From NCBI RefSeq assembly GCF_022808675.1, contig NZ_JAKZKV010000005.1:124001-188000 (forward strand): 64,000 nt of DNA, in the 5' to 3' direction. The position numbers and the translations under genes were made by a program. Positions 45,681 through 54,233 of this stretch are shown here, in pieces. The notes under the pieces were generated by a model, which was given only the letters and a program-made list of their open reading frames with translations, had not been told where the DNA came from and searched no databases. The DNA comes from Parabacteroides sp. FAFU027 (GTDB lineage: Bacteria; Bacteroidota; Bacteroidia; Bacteroidales; UBA7332). Every line of letters begins with the position of its first letter. Within the stretch, counting starts at the first letter, position 1.

Positions 45681-45772
45681 GAAAAATAATTGCGATTTTA
45701 TTTGGAGATTAAGACAGTACCTTGAACTAGCTACCAACTACAAATAAAAACCTCCTAATTCCATACTTCACA

Positions 45773-46003
45773 TGCGCCCACGCACGCCCAGACTGCGTGA
45801 ACGCATACTTTCTGTGTGATATCACACCATTTTACTGCGTGATCGCACCAAATTGATGAAATCACGCACACTTTCACTGTGACGTTTAACACTTTCCATG
45901 CGATCACGCATACAAAGCATGCGTTGTTTAACATTTTCAGTGCATTAATGCAGTAAAAGTGTGGGTGAATGCACTGAAAGTATGAGATAACCGAAGTAAG
46001 TGC
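45773..46003. repeat. Array C: eleven 21-bp units with an invariant TG and a partial palindrome
   Basis: Units start with TG at 45773, 45794, 45815, 45836, 45857, 45878, 45899, 45920, 45941, 45962 and 45983, exactly 21 bases apart. The loose consensus is TGCGTGATCGCACACTTTCA, with a palindromic core (TGCGTGATCGCA). Only TG is fixed in all units; other positions drift. It lies between the IS110 element and the CDGSH gene, so it could be in that gene's upstream region. Confidence 0.92.
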
Positions 46004-46156
46004 CTCTCTTAGCTGAAAGCCGATCGAAGAACCAAGAAAGGAGGTAACAGACATTCTTTCCGAAATGTACAACAGAACTACCGTATAGTATAACCGTACA
46101 CAATGGATCAGAGCTTACCTTTGTCCTATAATCAATCACCAATTAATAATAAAATT

Positions 46157-46345
46157 ATGGAAGAGAAAATTTCAGCAAAAATCTGGCCAAACGGACCAAT
46201 TTTGATCTCAGGAGAAATTAAAGTAGTGTACAAAGACGGTAAAGAAGAAGTAAAAAAAGATGCACATTTCTGCCGTTGCGGTCACAGTAACAACAAACCA
46301 TTTTGCGACGGCGCACACAAAAAGGCAGGATTCCTCGATGAATAA
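46157..46345 (+). CDS. CDGSH-type iron-sulfur domain protein
   Basis: 62 residues from the ATG at 46157 (MEEKISAKIWPNGPILISG); an earlier in-frame ATG at 46103 would add residues outside the domain. Ligands are Cys39, Cys41, Cys50 and His54 in the CxCGxSxxxPFCDGxH motif, binding one 2Fe-2S cluster with three Cys and one His. Small single-domain bacterial mitoNEET relatives are thought to act in redox or Fe-S transfer. Cytosolic. It is convergent with cyoD. Confidence 0.93.
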   Translation: MEEKISAKIWPNGPILISGEIKVVYKDGKEEVKKDAHFCRCGHSNNKPFCDGAHKKAGFLDE

Positions 46346-46366
46346 CCCCTTGTTTAATTGTACAAA

Positions 46367-46442
46367 AACAGCCTGATTATTGAGTTACCGCCTTAAAGTT
46401 ATGCTTCTAACTTGAGGGGGCAATTCAATAATCAGGCTGTTA
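46367..46442. terminator. Double-hairpin bidirectional terminator
   Basis: Outer stem AACAGCCTGATTATTGA with its complement near 46426-46442 encloses an inner hairpin CCTTAAAGTT / AACTTGAGG. It lies between convergent CDGSH and cyoD genes and probably stops both. Confidence 0.8.
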
Positions 46443-46459
46443 CATTAATATGATCTCTG

Positions 46460-46780
46460 TTACATCATTCTCGAATTAAGGGTGTACATTACCCACATAG
46501 TTCCTGCAATAAAGATAAATAACAGAATTGCTGTAAATCCGATGGCTATTACATTCCAGCGTTGTGCTTTAGAGGTATCGAGGTGAAGGAAATAGTGAAC
46601 ATGTACCAGCATCTGCACAGTCATTGCAAGGAACAATACTGTGTATAGAACTGTTTGAGAAACGCTATCTCTGAACATTATAATACCAAACGATACCAAT
46701 GTAAGTATCAGTGCCAGTATAAAACCGGTTATATATCCTTTTGTTGTCAGGTGGGCTCCACCTCCATGTGTATCACTCAT
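46460..46780 (-). CDS. cyoD: Cytochrome bo-type quinol oxidase subunit IV
   Basis: 106 residues with three membrane helices (TKGYITGFILALILTLVSFG, VLYTVLFLAMTVQMLVHVHYF, NVIAIGFTAILLFIFIAGTMW). The HVHYFLHLD motif is typical of CyoD/COX4-pro. It is a small subunit that stabilises the copper site. Last gene of cyoABCD. Confidence 0.92.
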   Translation of the reverse strand: MSDTHGGGAHLTTKGYITGFILALILTLVSFGIIMFRDSVSQTVLYTVLFLAMTVQMLVHVHYFLHLDTSKAQRWNVIAIGFTAILLFIFIAGTMWVMYTLNSRMM

Positions 46781-46831
46781 AGTAAAATCTCCGAATTTTA
46801 GTGTTTATAAAATATTTAAGCCAACCTTTGT

Positions 46832-47446
46832 TTATACAAGGCCCAAAAGGTAAACAACGGTAAATACGCCTACCCATATTACATCCAGAAAATGCCAGAA
46901 TAAACTCAGGGTCATCATACGGGAACGTGCATGAAAAGACAATCCTCTTTTGGCTATTTGTATGGTCATTACTGTCAACCATATGATACCAAAGGAGACG
47001 TGAAGCCCGTGAGTCCCTACCAAAGTGAAGAAGGAAGAAAGCGCTCCGCTTCTGTCTGGTCCGTTACCTTCTGCAATAAGTTTGGCAAACTCGGTAACTT
47101 CCATACCTACGAATCCAAGTCCAAGCAGCGCTGTCAGAATCAATCCGGCGAGAACTCCTTTTTTGTTATCATTCTGCATGGAGATCATAGCCATACCGAA
47201 ACTAAAACTGCTGAAAAGGAGCAGCATGGTTTCTGTAAATAAATAGGGTAACTCAAAAAGTTTCCCGATACTTTCACCACCTGCTGCATTCTTTCCCAAC
47301 ACGATAAAGGTAGCAAACAACAGGGAAAAAATCACCAGGTCACTCATCAGATAGATCCAGAAGCCATAGGTCTTTAATTCCATCTGATGGTGATGTTCTG
47401 CTTCCAGTGCTTTTACAGCATCTTGATTTAATACGTCTGTATTCAT
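46832..47446 (-). CDS. cyoC: Cytochrome bo-type quinol oxidase subunit III
   Basis: 204 residues, five membrane helices, COX3 family. Marks are the start KTYGFWIYLMSDLVIFSLLFATF, GTHGLHVSFGIIWLTVM, and the end FWHFLDVIWVGVFTVVYLL. It is a core subunit near the oxygen and proton paths of the membrane complex. Four bases separate it from cyoB, so translation is tied. Confidence 0.95.
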   Translation of the reverse strand: MNTDVLNQDAVKALEAEHHHQMELKTYGFWIYLMSDLVIFSLLFATFIVLGKNAAGGESIGKLFELPYLFTETMLLLFSSFSFGMAMISMQNDNKKGVLAGLILTALLGLGFVGMEVTEFAKLIAEGNGPDRSGALSSFFTLVGTHGLHVSFGIIWLTVMTIQIAKRGLSFHARSRMMTLSLFWHFLDVIWVGVFTVVYLLGLV

Positions 47447-47450
47447 TTTA

Positions 47451-49448
47451 TTAATCCTCCTCGATTTTATTTTTTAATGCTGCAGCAAGTTTCTCGTATC
47501 GCTTATCTTCAATGGCCTTGACCTCTTCGGCTGATATGATATATTCATTATCGTTATCATTACCTATAATTACAACTGTGATCAGGATTCCCAAGAAACT
47601 GATAATAGCTAACCACCAGATATACCATACCATAGAAAATCCAAATGCGATAAGAAGTGCACCCATTATTGGTCCATAGACTTTATCTTTTGGCATTACA
47701 ATAGGATCATATTTCTCGGGTCGATGAAATACAGAACCATCATCTTTCATTCTCTTAAAATCGTCAAGCTCCTTAACAACAGGAATGACTGCAAAATTAT
47801 AGACCGGTGTAGGTGAATCAGTAGCCCACTCCAGGGTTCTTCCATCCCAGGGATCTCCGGTAAGATCAAGATTTTTATTGCGGTCTTTGATACTAAAGAA
47901 GAGTTGAACAAGCATTGCAAAAACACCGAACCCAACGACCAATGTACCCAGCATGGCAACGATCAAAAAGGGCTCCCACGATAAATTGCTAATATGAGAA
48001 ATTCTTCGTGGCATTCCCATGAATCCGGTCACGTACAACGGGAAGAAAGCAAGCGCAAATCCTAAAGCCCAGCCCCAGAAGGAGAGTTTACCCCATCTTT
48101 CGTTCAGTTTAAATCCGAAAACCTTTGGAAACCAGTAGTTATAACCGGCCAGATAACCAAACAGAGCTCCGGGAATCAGCACATTGTGAAAGTGCGCGAC
48201 CAGAAAAGTTGTATTGTGCACTACATAGTCAGCGCCCGGAACAGCCATAAGCACACCGGTCATACCACCAATTACGAATAAAACCAGAAAGCCAAGCATC
48301 CAGTGCATTGCCGGTGAAAATGTAATTCGACCTCTATACATGGTTAGCAACCAATCATAGATTTTTACACCCGTCGGAACTCCAATTAACATTGTGGCAA
48401 TTCCAAAGAATATATTCACATTTGGAGTATTTGCCATCGTAAAGAAGTGGTGTAACCATACCAAAAATGACAACAACATAATTACTGCTGTAGCGTACAC
48501 AAGTGATACATATCCAAATAATTTCTTTTTTGAGAATGTAGCAACGACTTCCGAGAAAATTCCGAAAGCAGGTAGTATTACGATATACACTTCAGGATGC
48601 CCCCACATCCAGAAAATATTATTGTACAACATCATGTTGCCCCCCATATCATTGGTAAAGAAGTGCATTCCCAGATATCTGTCCAGAGACACAAGAACCA
48701 ATGCTACAGTGATCGCAGGGAAAGCAAGGACCATCAAGACATTAGCGGTAAGAGTAGTCCATGTAAACATGGGCATTCTCATTAGTTTCATACCGGGCGC
48801 TCTCATCTTAATGATAGTGACCAGAAAGTTAATGCCCGTCAGGGTTGAACCTACTCCAGCTATCTGAAATGCCCAAATCCAGTAATCAACACCAACTCCC
48901 GGATTATACTCTTTTTCAAATAATGGAGCCAAACCTGTCCATCCTGTATTTGAGAAGACTCCAACACCTAAAGAGATCATCATCAGAGCCCCACCGGCAG
49001 CAGTCATCCAGAAACTCAATGAATTCAATAATGGAAATGCTACGTCACGGGCTCCGATCTGTTGAGGAATCACCAAATTCATCAAACCGACCATAAATGG
49101 CATTGCCACAAATATGATCATAATGGTACCGTGTGCACTAAAAACCTGATCATAGTGATTCTGAGTTAAATAACCGGTATGGTCACCTACTGACATCATC
49201 TGATTGGCACGCATCATGATACCGTCAGCAAATCCACGCAACAGCATGATAATGGCAAATACGATATACATTACACCTATCTTCTTGTGGTCAACGCTAA
49301 TCAGCCATTCATTCCACAGATAACCCCATTTCTTGAAATATGTAATTAACCCTAAAACGACTAATGCACCAAGTCCTCCACTTACCAGAGCACCCATGAT
49401 CACAGGCTCGTTAAAGGGAAAATCTGCTAATGTTAGTTTTCCAAACAT
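47451..49448 (-). CDS. cyoB: Cytochrome bo-type quinol oxidase subunit I
   Basis: 665 residues from the ATG at 49448 (MFGKLTLADFP), preceded by AGGAGGAATAAAAAT; 27 upstream codons are open but lack such a site. Haem-copper oxidase core with fifteen or so helices: haem ligand in SAHGTIMIIF, the HPEVYIVILPAFGIFSE segment with the cross-linked His-Tyr and Cu-B ligand, LVWLHHFFTM (Cu-B ligands) and VAHFHNVL (haem ligands). This is an A-type oxidase. It reduces oxygen to water and pumps protons. Confidence 0.95.
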   Translation of the reverse strand: MFGKLTLADFPFNEPVIMGALVSGGLGALVVLGLITYFKKWGYLWNEWLISVDHKKIGVMYIVFAIIMLLRGFADGIMMRANQMMSVGDHTGYLTQNHYDQVFSAHGTIMIIFVAMPFMVGLMNLVIPQQIGARDVAFPLLNSLSFWMTAAGGALMMISLGVGVFSNTGWTGLAPLFEKEYNPGVGVDYWIWAFQIAGVGSTLTGINFLVTIIKMRAPGMKLMRMPMFTWTTLTANVLMVLAFPAITVALVLVSLDRYLGMHFFTNDMGGNMMLYNNIFWMWGHPEVYIVILPAFGIFSEVVATFSKKKLFGYVSLVYATAVIMLLSFLVWLHHFFTMANTPNVNIFFGIATMLIGVPTGVKIYDWLLTMYRGRITFSPAMHWMLGFLVLFVIGGMTGVLMAVPGADYVVHNTTFLVAHFHNVLIPGALFGYLAGYNYWFPKVFGFKLNERWGKLSFWGWALGFALAFFPLYVTGFMGMPRRISHISNLSWEPFLIVAMLGTLVVGFGVFAMLVQLFFSIKDRNKNLDLTGDPWDGRTLEWATDSPTPVYNFAVIPVVKELDDFKRMKDDGSVFHRPEKYDPIVMPKDKVYGPIMGALLIAFGFSMVWYIWWLAIISFLGILITVVIIGNDNDNEYIISAEEVKAIEDKRYEKLAAALKNKIEED

Positions 49449-49461
49449 ATTTTTATTCCTC

Positions 49462-50487
49462 CTACTTATTATTGTTATTCTTATGTTTACAGCAATCTCC
49501 CTGAGCCATGGTCTTGTCCATGTGCTCACTGCACTCTTTTTTATTTATATCCATGCTTTCTCCGGAATTGGTGCTACCTTCTTCCATATTCATCCAGTCC
49601 ATGTATGGAGCCATCGTTTTATCAAAAATACCCGGTTCTACAGGGTAATAAACACAGGGTGCAATAGGTTTATAAGCCAGATGATGATCCGATTTTTTAG
49701 CCAATTGGTATTCCTGACCATATTGCGTAATCTTAATAAAGTCTTCATTAGTGAGCCTATTGACTTTTCCCTTTACAGTCCCTAACCATTGTTTAAAATC
49801 TTCAGGACTCTTGGCATATACGTTGAAATGCATATTGTCATACCCGTCTCCGCTGAATTCCTGGTTTTGTCCGGTATAAGTTCCGACATGGTCAGCCAAA
49901 AGATTCAATTTGGTTTGCATACCGGCCATGGCATAGATCTGGCTTCCCAACTGCGGGATAAAGAATGAAGTCATCACAGAGGCAGAGGTAAGGCGGAAGC
50001 TTACCGGACGACCGGCTTCAATGACCAGCTCATTTATCGTGGCCACACTGTCTTCAGGATAAATAAACACCCAGTTCCAGTCTGTAGAAATGACCTCTAC
50101 CTGAAGGGCTTTCTTTTCGGATTGAATAGGTTTGTAAGGATCTAACGCGTGAGTACTTGTCCAGGTCAGATAGGAAAGAACTGCGATAATGGCAATCGGG
50201 ACTGACCAGATAACCCATTCTGCGGTATAAGAATGGCCCCATTCAGGACGAAATGTCGCTTTCTCATTACCTCTTCGATAACGGATGGAAAACCACATCA
50301 CCATGATAAAAACGGGAACCACAACGATTAGCATTAAAGCAACTGCTGTAATAATTAAATTCGCGTTACTATGCCCAATCGGGCCTTTGGGATCCAGGAT
50401 AACCATATCCTTACAGCTGCTAAGCATTAATGTCAGCAGTAGAAAAACTCCTCCTTTGATTCCGTTACTGATTTTTTTTTCACTCAT
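49462..50487 (-). CDS. cyoA: Cytochrome bo-type quinol oxidase subunit II, lipoprotein with Cys/His tail
   Basis: 341 residues. Lipoprotein signal with LMLSSC lipobox, two membrane helices (ITAVALMLIVVVPVFIMVMWF and EWVIWSVPIAIIAVLSYL), then the cupredoxin domain. The Cu-A ligands are absent (YTGQNQEFSGDGYDNMHF has no Cys), which marks a quinol oxidase, not a cytochrome c oxidase. After the usual end it has ~45 extra residues, polar and rich in Cys, His, Met and Lys (KKECSEHMDK, GDCCKHK). First gene of cyoABCD; promoter box at 50526. Confidence 0.93.
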   Translation of the reverse strand: MSEKKISNGIKGGVFLLLTLMLSSCKDMVILDPKGPIGHSNANLIITAVALMLIVVVPVFIMVMWFSIRYRRGNEKATFRPEWGHSYTAEWVIWSVPIAIIAVLSYLTWTSTHALDPYKPIQSEKKALQVEVISTDWNWVFIYPEDSVATINELVIEAGRPVSFRLTSASVMTSFFIPQLGSQIYAMAGMQTKLNLLADHVGTYTGQNQEFSGDGYDNMHFNVYAKSPEDFKQWLGTVKGKVNRLTNEDFIKITQYGQEYQLAKKSDHHLAYKPIAPCVYYPVEPGIFDKTMAPYMDWMNMEEGSTNSGESMDINKKECSEHMDKTMAQGDCCKHKNNNNK

Positions 50488-50525
50488 TAGAATTCATGTA
50501 AAAATGATTAACTTAAGATGGCGAT

Positions 50526-50554
50526 CAAATATAATAAGAAATTGATTTCACAAA
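50526..50554 (-). promoter_or_regulatory. Promoter of cyoABCD
   Basis: CAAATATA (50526-50533, TATATTTG on the minus strand) with CAAA at 50551 as the -33 TTTG. About 40 bases upstream of cyoA. Confidence 0.6.
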
Positions 50555-50672
50555 CATTTTATTTTATATTTGGCTCAGGAATTTATCCATTCTAAACTGC
50601 AGAACCAATATAATGACTCACAATAAACAAAACTTCTCTATTTTTGTTTGGAAGGGAAATAATTAAAATAGA

Positions 50673-51542
50673 ATGAAGTCAATCACCGAATACATCCGTC
50701 TGCTCGTAGAATTAAACAAACTAAGAATTACAATAATTGTAACCTTAACTACTTTAGCCGGTTATACTCTGGCAGCCGGCACAATCGACCAAAAGGTCGC
50801 TCTACCTCTGTTGGGTATATTTATACTTGCATGTGGCTCAGCTGCCCTGAACCAATTTCAGGAACGGGATAAAGATATCCTGATGAATCGAACGAAAACC
50901 CGCCCGATACCCTCCGGTAATATTAAACCATTAACAGCTTTGATTATCGCTATTATTGAAATTGGATTAGGAACATGGATAGTGTATGTGGGTAATGGCT
51001 TTGAAGCTGCTTTTCTAGGGTTTATGGCTTTTGTGTGGTATAATCTAATCTACACCCCATTGAAAAGAATAACCGCTTTTGCTGTAATCCCCGGAAGTGT
51101 GATCGGAGCCATTCCGCCAATGGTAGGATGGGTTGCCGGTGGAGGAACTCTACACGATCCCCGGTTGTATATCATGGCATTCTTTTTCTTTATGTCACAA
51201 GCACCTCATTTCTGGTTGCTTATGCTAAAATATGGAGAAGAATATGATCAGGCCGGCTTCCCTGTCATTATCAGGATATTCAATACTCAACAGATCCGAA
51301 GAGTTACTTTTGTATGGATAGTGGCAACTGCACTCAATATTATTCTCCTTTTGTTTTCAGGTCTAATCCACACTTATATTTTCACTATAGTAGTGACTCT
51401 GGCTGCCGTGTGGCTTATTGTGGCTTTCCTTAAGCTGGTGACTAAACCTCATGAAGACTTCAATCCTTTCAAGTTATTTATGAGACTGAATATGTTTCTT
51501 TTGGTGATTATTATTGCTATGATCGTCGATCCTCTGGTCTGA
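50673..51542 (+). CDS. cyoE: Protohaem IX farnesyltransferase (haem O synthase)
   Basis: 289 residues, UbiA-family prenyltransferase with about nine membrane helices. The first Asp-rich motif is NQFQERDKDILMNRTKTRP (near residue 70), and the second lies near YGEEYDQAGFPVI. It turns haem B to haem O for the oxidase encoded divergently by cyoABCD. It has a terminator downstream. The 185-base space between cyoA and cyoE probably holds both promoters. Confidence 0.95.
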   Translation: MKSITEYIRLLVELNKLRITIIVTLTTLAGYTLAAGTIDQKVALPLLGIFILACGSAALNQFQERDKDILMNRTKTRPIPSGNIKPLTALIIAIIEIGLGTWIVYVGNGFEAAFLGFMAFVWYNLIYTPLKRITAFAVIPGSVIGAIPPMVGWVAGGGTLHDPRLYIMAFFFFMSQAPHFWLLMLKYGEEYDQAGFPVIIRIFNTQQIRRVTFVWIVATALNIILLLFSGLIHTYIFTIVVTLAAVWLIVAFLKLVTKPHEDFNPFKLFMRLNMFLLVIIIAMIVDPLV

Positions 51543-51560
51543 GAATTCCTATTGCCCCAT

Positions 51561-51600
51561 AAAAAACGTCTGGCAGATTATTTCTGTCAGACGTTTTTAT
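51561..51600 (+). terminator. Terminator of cyoE
   Basis: AAAAACGTCTG / CAGACGTTTTT stem with T-rich end, about 20 bases after the stop. Confidence 0.85.
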
Positions 51601-51653
51601 ATTGATGAGATATTCTATCTGATGTTACGCTGTTAAAACAAAAATCCGCCCTC

Positions 51654-52502
51654 CTATTTCCGTTTCAGTGGAAAGTCCTTTAACCGGGCAAAGGTAAAGC
51701 CTCGTTTACGTAAGGCAGGAATGATCTTCTCCAGCGCTTCACAGCTATTCCACTCCGGACGGTTGAAGTGCATGATAATGATGGCGCCCGGACGAACACC
51801 TTCCAGCACATTTTTCTCAATCTCATGCGCCGGAGTACCCGGCACGGCGTCACCGGAGAGAACATCAAAACTCACGACCGTCACACCCAACCGTTGCGCT
51901 ATGCGTACTCCCGCCTCGTCAATAAAGGCTGTGGCCGAACGGTAAAAGAGAGGACGACGTCCGGTCAGAAGAGCAATTTTCATTTCATTGGCTTCTATCT
52001 CGTCAAAAGCGTCAGGCACATCGGGCGTCCCTTTAATGCCATATGCGCTCTCGCCGTCGATGGCGCAAGGCTGGTGATTAAATCCGTGATTCTCGATTTC
52101 AAAAAGGGTATCCCGGCTTAGTTGCAGGAAGGATTTCAGGTTCTTATCAATCCATTTGCCTGTTACAAAGAGTGTGGCGGGTACTTTTTCACGTCTCAGT
52201 AGCTCTATCAGCGCCTGGTCATAGCCGCTTCCGTGCTGACCGCCGCAGGCATCGAAGGTAAAGGCCACAATTTTATTGCGGGTGACCAAGTCTTCATCCA
52301 CCCCTTTTACAAATTCGCCCCAATGACCGGGGGTGGTGTGTTCAAAGGTATGGGAAATCAGCGCCCGCTTCTTCAGGTAATTGCTATCGCGGTAAAGCTG
52401 CTTGATGAAGTTCTGGTTTTTCAACGAATTTCCGGCAAACATAGAGGTCAGAATGAGAGAAAATAACAACAGGAACGGAATGGATTGTTTGAGTCTGTCC
52501 AT
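51654..52502 (-). CDS. Polysaccharide deacetylase (NodB-like), exported
   Basis: 282 residues with an N-terminal membrane anchor or signal (LKQSIPFLLLFSLILTSMFAG). NodB motifs: VAFTFDACGG (catalytic Asp), ENHGFNHQP (metal His pair), FYRSATAFID, and IIIMHFNRPE. It removes acetyl groups from a sugar polymer such as peptidoglycan or another envelope glycan. Ten bases separate it from the VirJ-like gene upstream, so it is probably in one unit with acvB and mprF. Confidence 0.88.
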   Translation of the reverse strand: MDRLKQSIPFLLLFSLILTSMFAGNSLKNQNFIKQLYRDSNYLKKRALISHTFEHTTPGHWGEFVKGVDEDLVTRNKIVAFTFDACGGQHGSGYDQALIELLRREKVPATLFVTGKWIDKNLKSFLQLSRDTLFEIENHGFNHQPCAIDGESAYGIKGTPDVPDAFDEIEANEMKIALLTGRRPLFYRSATAFIDEAGVRIAQRLGVTVVSFDVLSGDAVPGTPAHEIEKNVLEGVRPGAIIIMHFNRPEWNSCEALEKIIPALRKRGFTFARLKDFPLKRK

Positions 52503-52512
52503 AAGCGGAAAA

Positions 52513-53958
52513 TCATTTGTTTATTGCCTTGATTTCGTTGAAGAGAAGTTCAGCGACTGCATTTGCATTGTGATTATAGTGGTGATTGCCCGGTAAAGTT
52601 AATATTCTTGCACCCGTTTGGGCAAATTTCCCGCGTAATTCCACGCTCTCCTTATCCCCGAACACGCAAACCGGATGCCACCGGCCCACTTTTCGGATTT
52701 CGGCAAGCACATCGAATATATCCTTTTTGCTGCCGAGACTCAGCATGTCGGCCACATGAATTTCAAAGTCGGCTGCTTCGTCCGGAGAGAGGCAAAAGAG
52801 GCTTTCTAAGTTGTTTTTCACGGGCATAGGCAATCGTTCCGCAACAAAAGGAACTACACACGCACCAAAGGAATAGCCTATCAACGTAAACCGACGCTTT
52901 TTCCATTGCGGAGCATATTGCTGAAAAACCTTTGTCAGGTCTGCGGCAACCACTTCCGGTGATTTATATTTCCAGAAATACTTCTGCGCATCCACCCCTA
53001 TCACCGGAACGCCTTTGACGGAAAGCGCCTGGCAAATGGACTGGTCAAAGCTGGTCCAGCCGCCATCACCCGAAATAAAGATGGCCAACGGCAATGAATC
53101 TCTCACGGCTGTAGGAATCACGGTAATCGGGACATTAACCGGCTCGGGACGCAGATGTTCCTCCCTGAGCAATGTGCTCTGACTTGACACCTGTTCGGCA
53201 TACGAAGGTGCACTTTCTATGCGCTTGTAGGCGGTAACAAACTCAGGCAACCAATTCTTAGGCACAGAAAAGCCATGACCAACTTTAGGCAAAGCGACCA
53301 ACTCTCCCATCTTTACCTTTTTCATAAACTGCTCGATATCTTTATACAGGCAGACCTGGTCATCCAGCCCCAGCAGGACGATAAATGGTGCTGTCAGGCT
53401 TTCGGTCGGTTCCAGGTAGTAGGATTTCCCCGGCTTAAAGACATATTGCCGCAAACCTGAACCTTCACAGAAAGGCTTGTTCAGTTCGTAATCCGGACAA
53501 AAGCCCAGCGATATCGCCCCCTTAAATGTATTGGAAGGGGCTTGTGCCAAAATGCCATATACCCACGTTGCACCGGAAGAGTATCCTACCAGAATCGGTT
53601 TGTAGTACTTCTGGAAGTTATAACGCTTCTGTACCATCATACTCAGCATCTCCAAGTCACCCGCCGGATAGATGCAACGGGATTTATCCACCCTCAGTTG
53701 ATGACGGTAATGCCGGATATCTATCCCGATTACAAATGCGCCTTCCAACAGGATGTTTTGTGTCATATCGACGACACCTGCATTCCAACCGCCATCGCCG
53801 GAAAGGAAAAGCACCACACCCGTAGGAATACCTTTCGGCTTATAAATCTTCACGGTTCCGAATGCACCGTAACTGAGTGAATCGGGGCGAATTTCAGCTT
53901 GCGTTGATAGCGCCAGCAAGAAGAATATTACTACAATAATACACCATTTACTTTTCAT
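52513..53958 (-). CDS. acvB: AcvB/VirJ-like alpha/beta hydrolase (two VirJ domains)
   Basis: 481 residues, signal peptide MKSKWCIIVVIFFLLALSTQA. Two copies of the VirJ fold are seen. Copy 1: FLSGDGGWNAGVVDMTQ, nucleophile in VGYSSGATWV, and late His in PKVGHGFS. Copy 2: FISGDGGWTSFDQS, nucleophile in LIGYSFGACVVPF, late His in GNHHYNHN. In Agrobacterium AcvB is a periplasmic lysyl-phosphatidylglycerol hydrolase and its gene lies beside lpiA/mprF. The next gene upstream here is mprF, the same pairing. Secure as a VirJ-type hydrolase; substrate is inferred. Confidence 0.85.
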   Translation of the reverse strand: MKSKWCIIVVIFFLLALSTQAEIRPDSLSYGAFGTVKIYKPKGIPTGVVLFLSGDGGWNAGVVDMTQNILLEGAFVIGIDIRHYRHQLRVDKSRCIYPAGDLEMLSMMVQKRYNFQKYYKPILVGYSSGATWVYGILAQAPSNTFKGAISLGFCPDYELNKPFCEGSGLRQYVFKPGKSYYLEPTESLTAPFIVLLGLDDQVCLYKDIEQFMKKVKMGELVALPKVGHGFSVPKNWLPEFVTAYKRIESAPSYAEQVSSQSTLLREEHLRPEPVNVPITVIPTAVRDSLPLAIFISGDGGWTSFDQSICQALSVKGVPVIGVDAQKYFWKYKSPEVVAADLTKVFQQYAPQWKKRRFTLIGYSFGACVVPFVAERLPMPVKNNLESLFCLSPDEAADFEIHVADMLSLGSKKDIFDVLAEIRKVGRWHPVCVFGDKESVELRGKFAQTGARILTLPGNHHYNHNANAVAELLFNEIKAINK

Positions 53959-54076
53959 ATGTCGTATTTTATTTTGCTCTATAACGAATAATGTGGGTGA
54001 CTCTATTACTTAGGAAAAATATTTCCCTAAGTTTCGTGTAATTATTCTGAGAAACAGGATATAAATCAAAATAGTA

Positions 54077-54206
54077 AGCCACGAATCCACGAATGAATAT
54101 TGAGAGGCAACTTGCTGGAATATTGAATAAATACATATCGAATACCACAAATACTTTTCCAAAACTGGAAAAGAAAAGATACTTTCTTATTCGTGGATTC
54201 GTGGCT
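54077..54206. repeat. Inverted-repeat element between mprF and acvB
   Basis: AGCCACGAATCCACGAAT at 54077-54094 is the exact reverse complement of 54189-54206. Each arm is itself a direct repeat of CACGAAT. The interior has no gene. MITE- or REP-like; it interrupts the mprF-acvB pair. Confidence 0.85.
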
Positions 54207-54233
54207 AAAATCTTAGTCTTAGTTTGCTGATAT

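Larger units (their letters stand above)
44200..45745 (+). mobile_element. IS110-family insertion sequence (approximate bounds)
   Basis: A complete IS110-type transposase gene is flanked by a ~360-base structured upstream segment and a short downstream tail. IS110 elements often lack terminal inverted repeats, so exact ends are not set; the bounds given run from the first hairpin upstream to the sequence GTACCTTGAACTAGCT after the gene. Confidence 0.65.
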
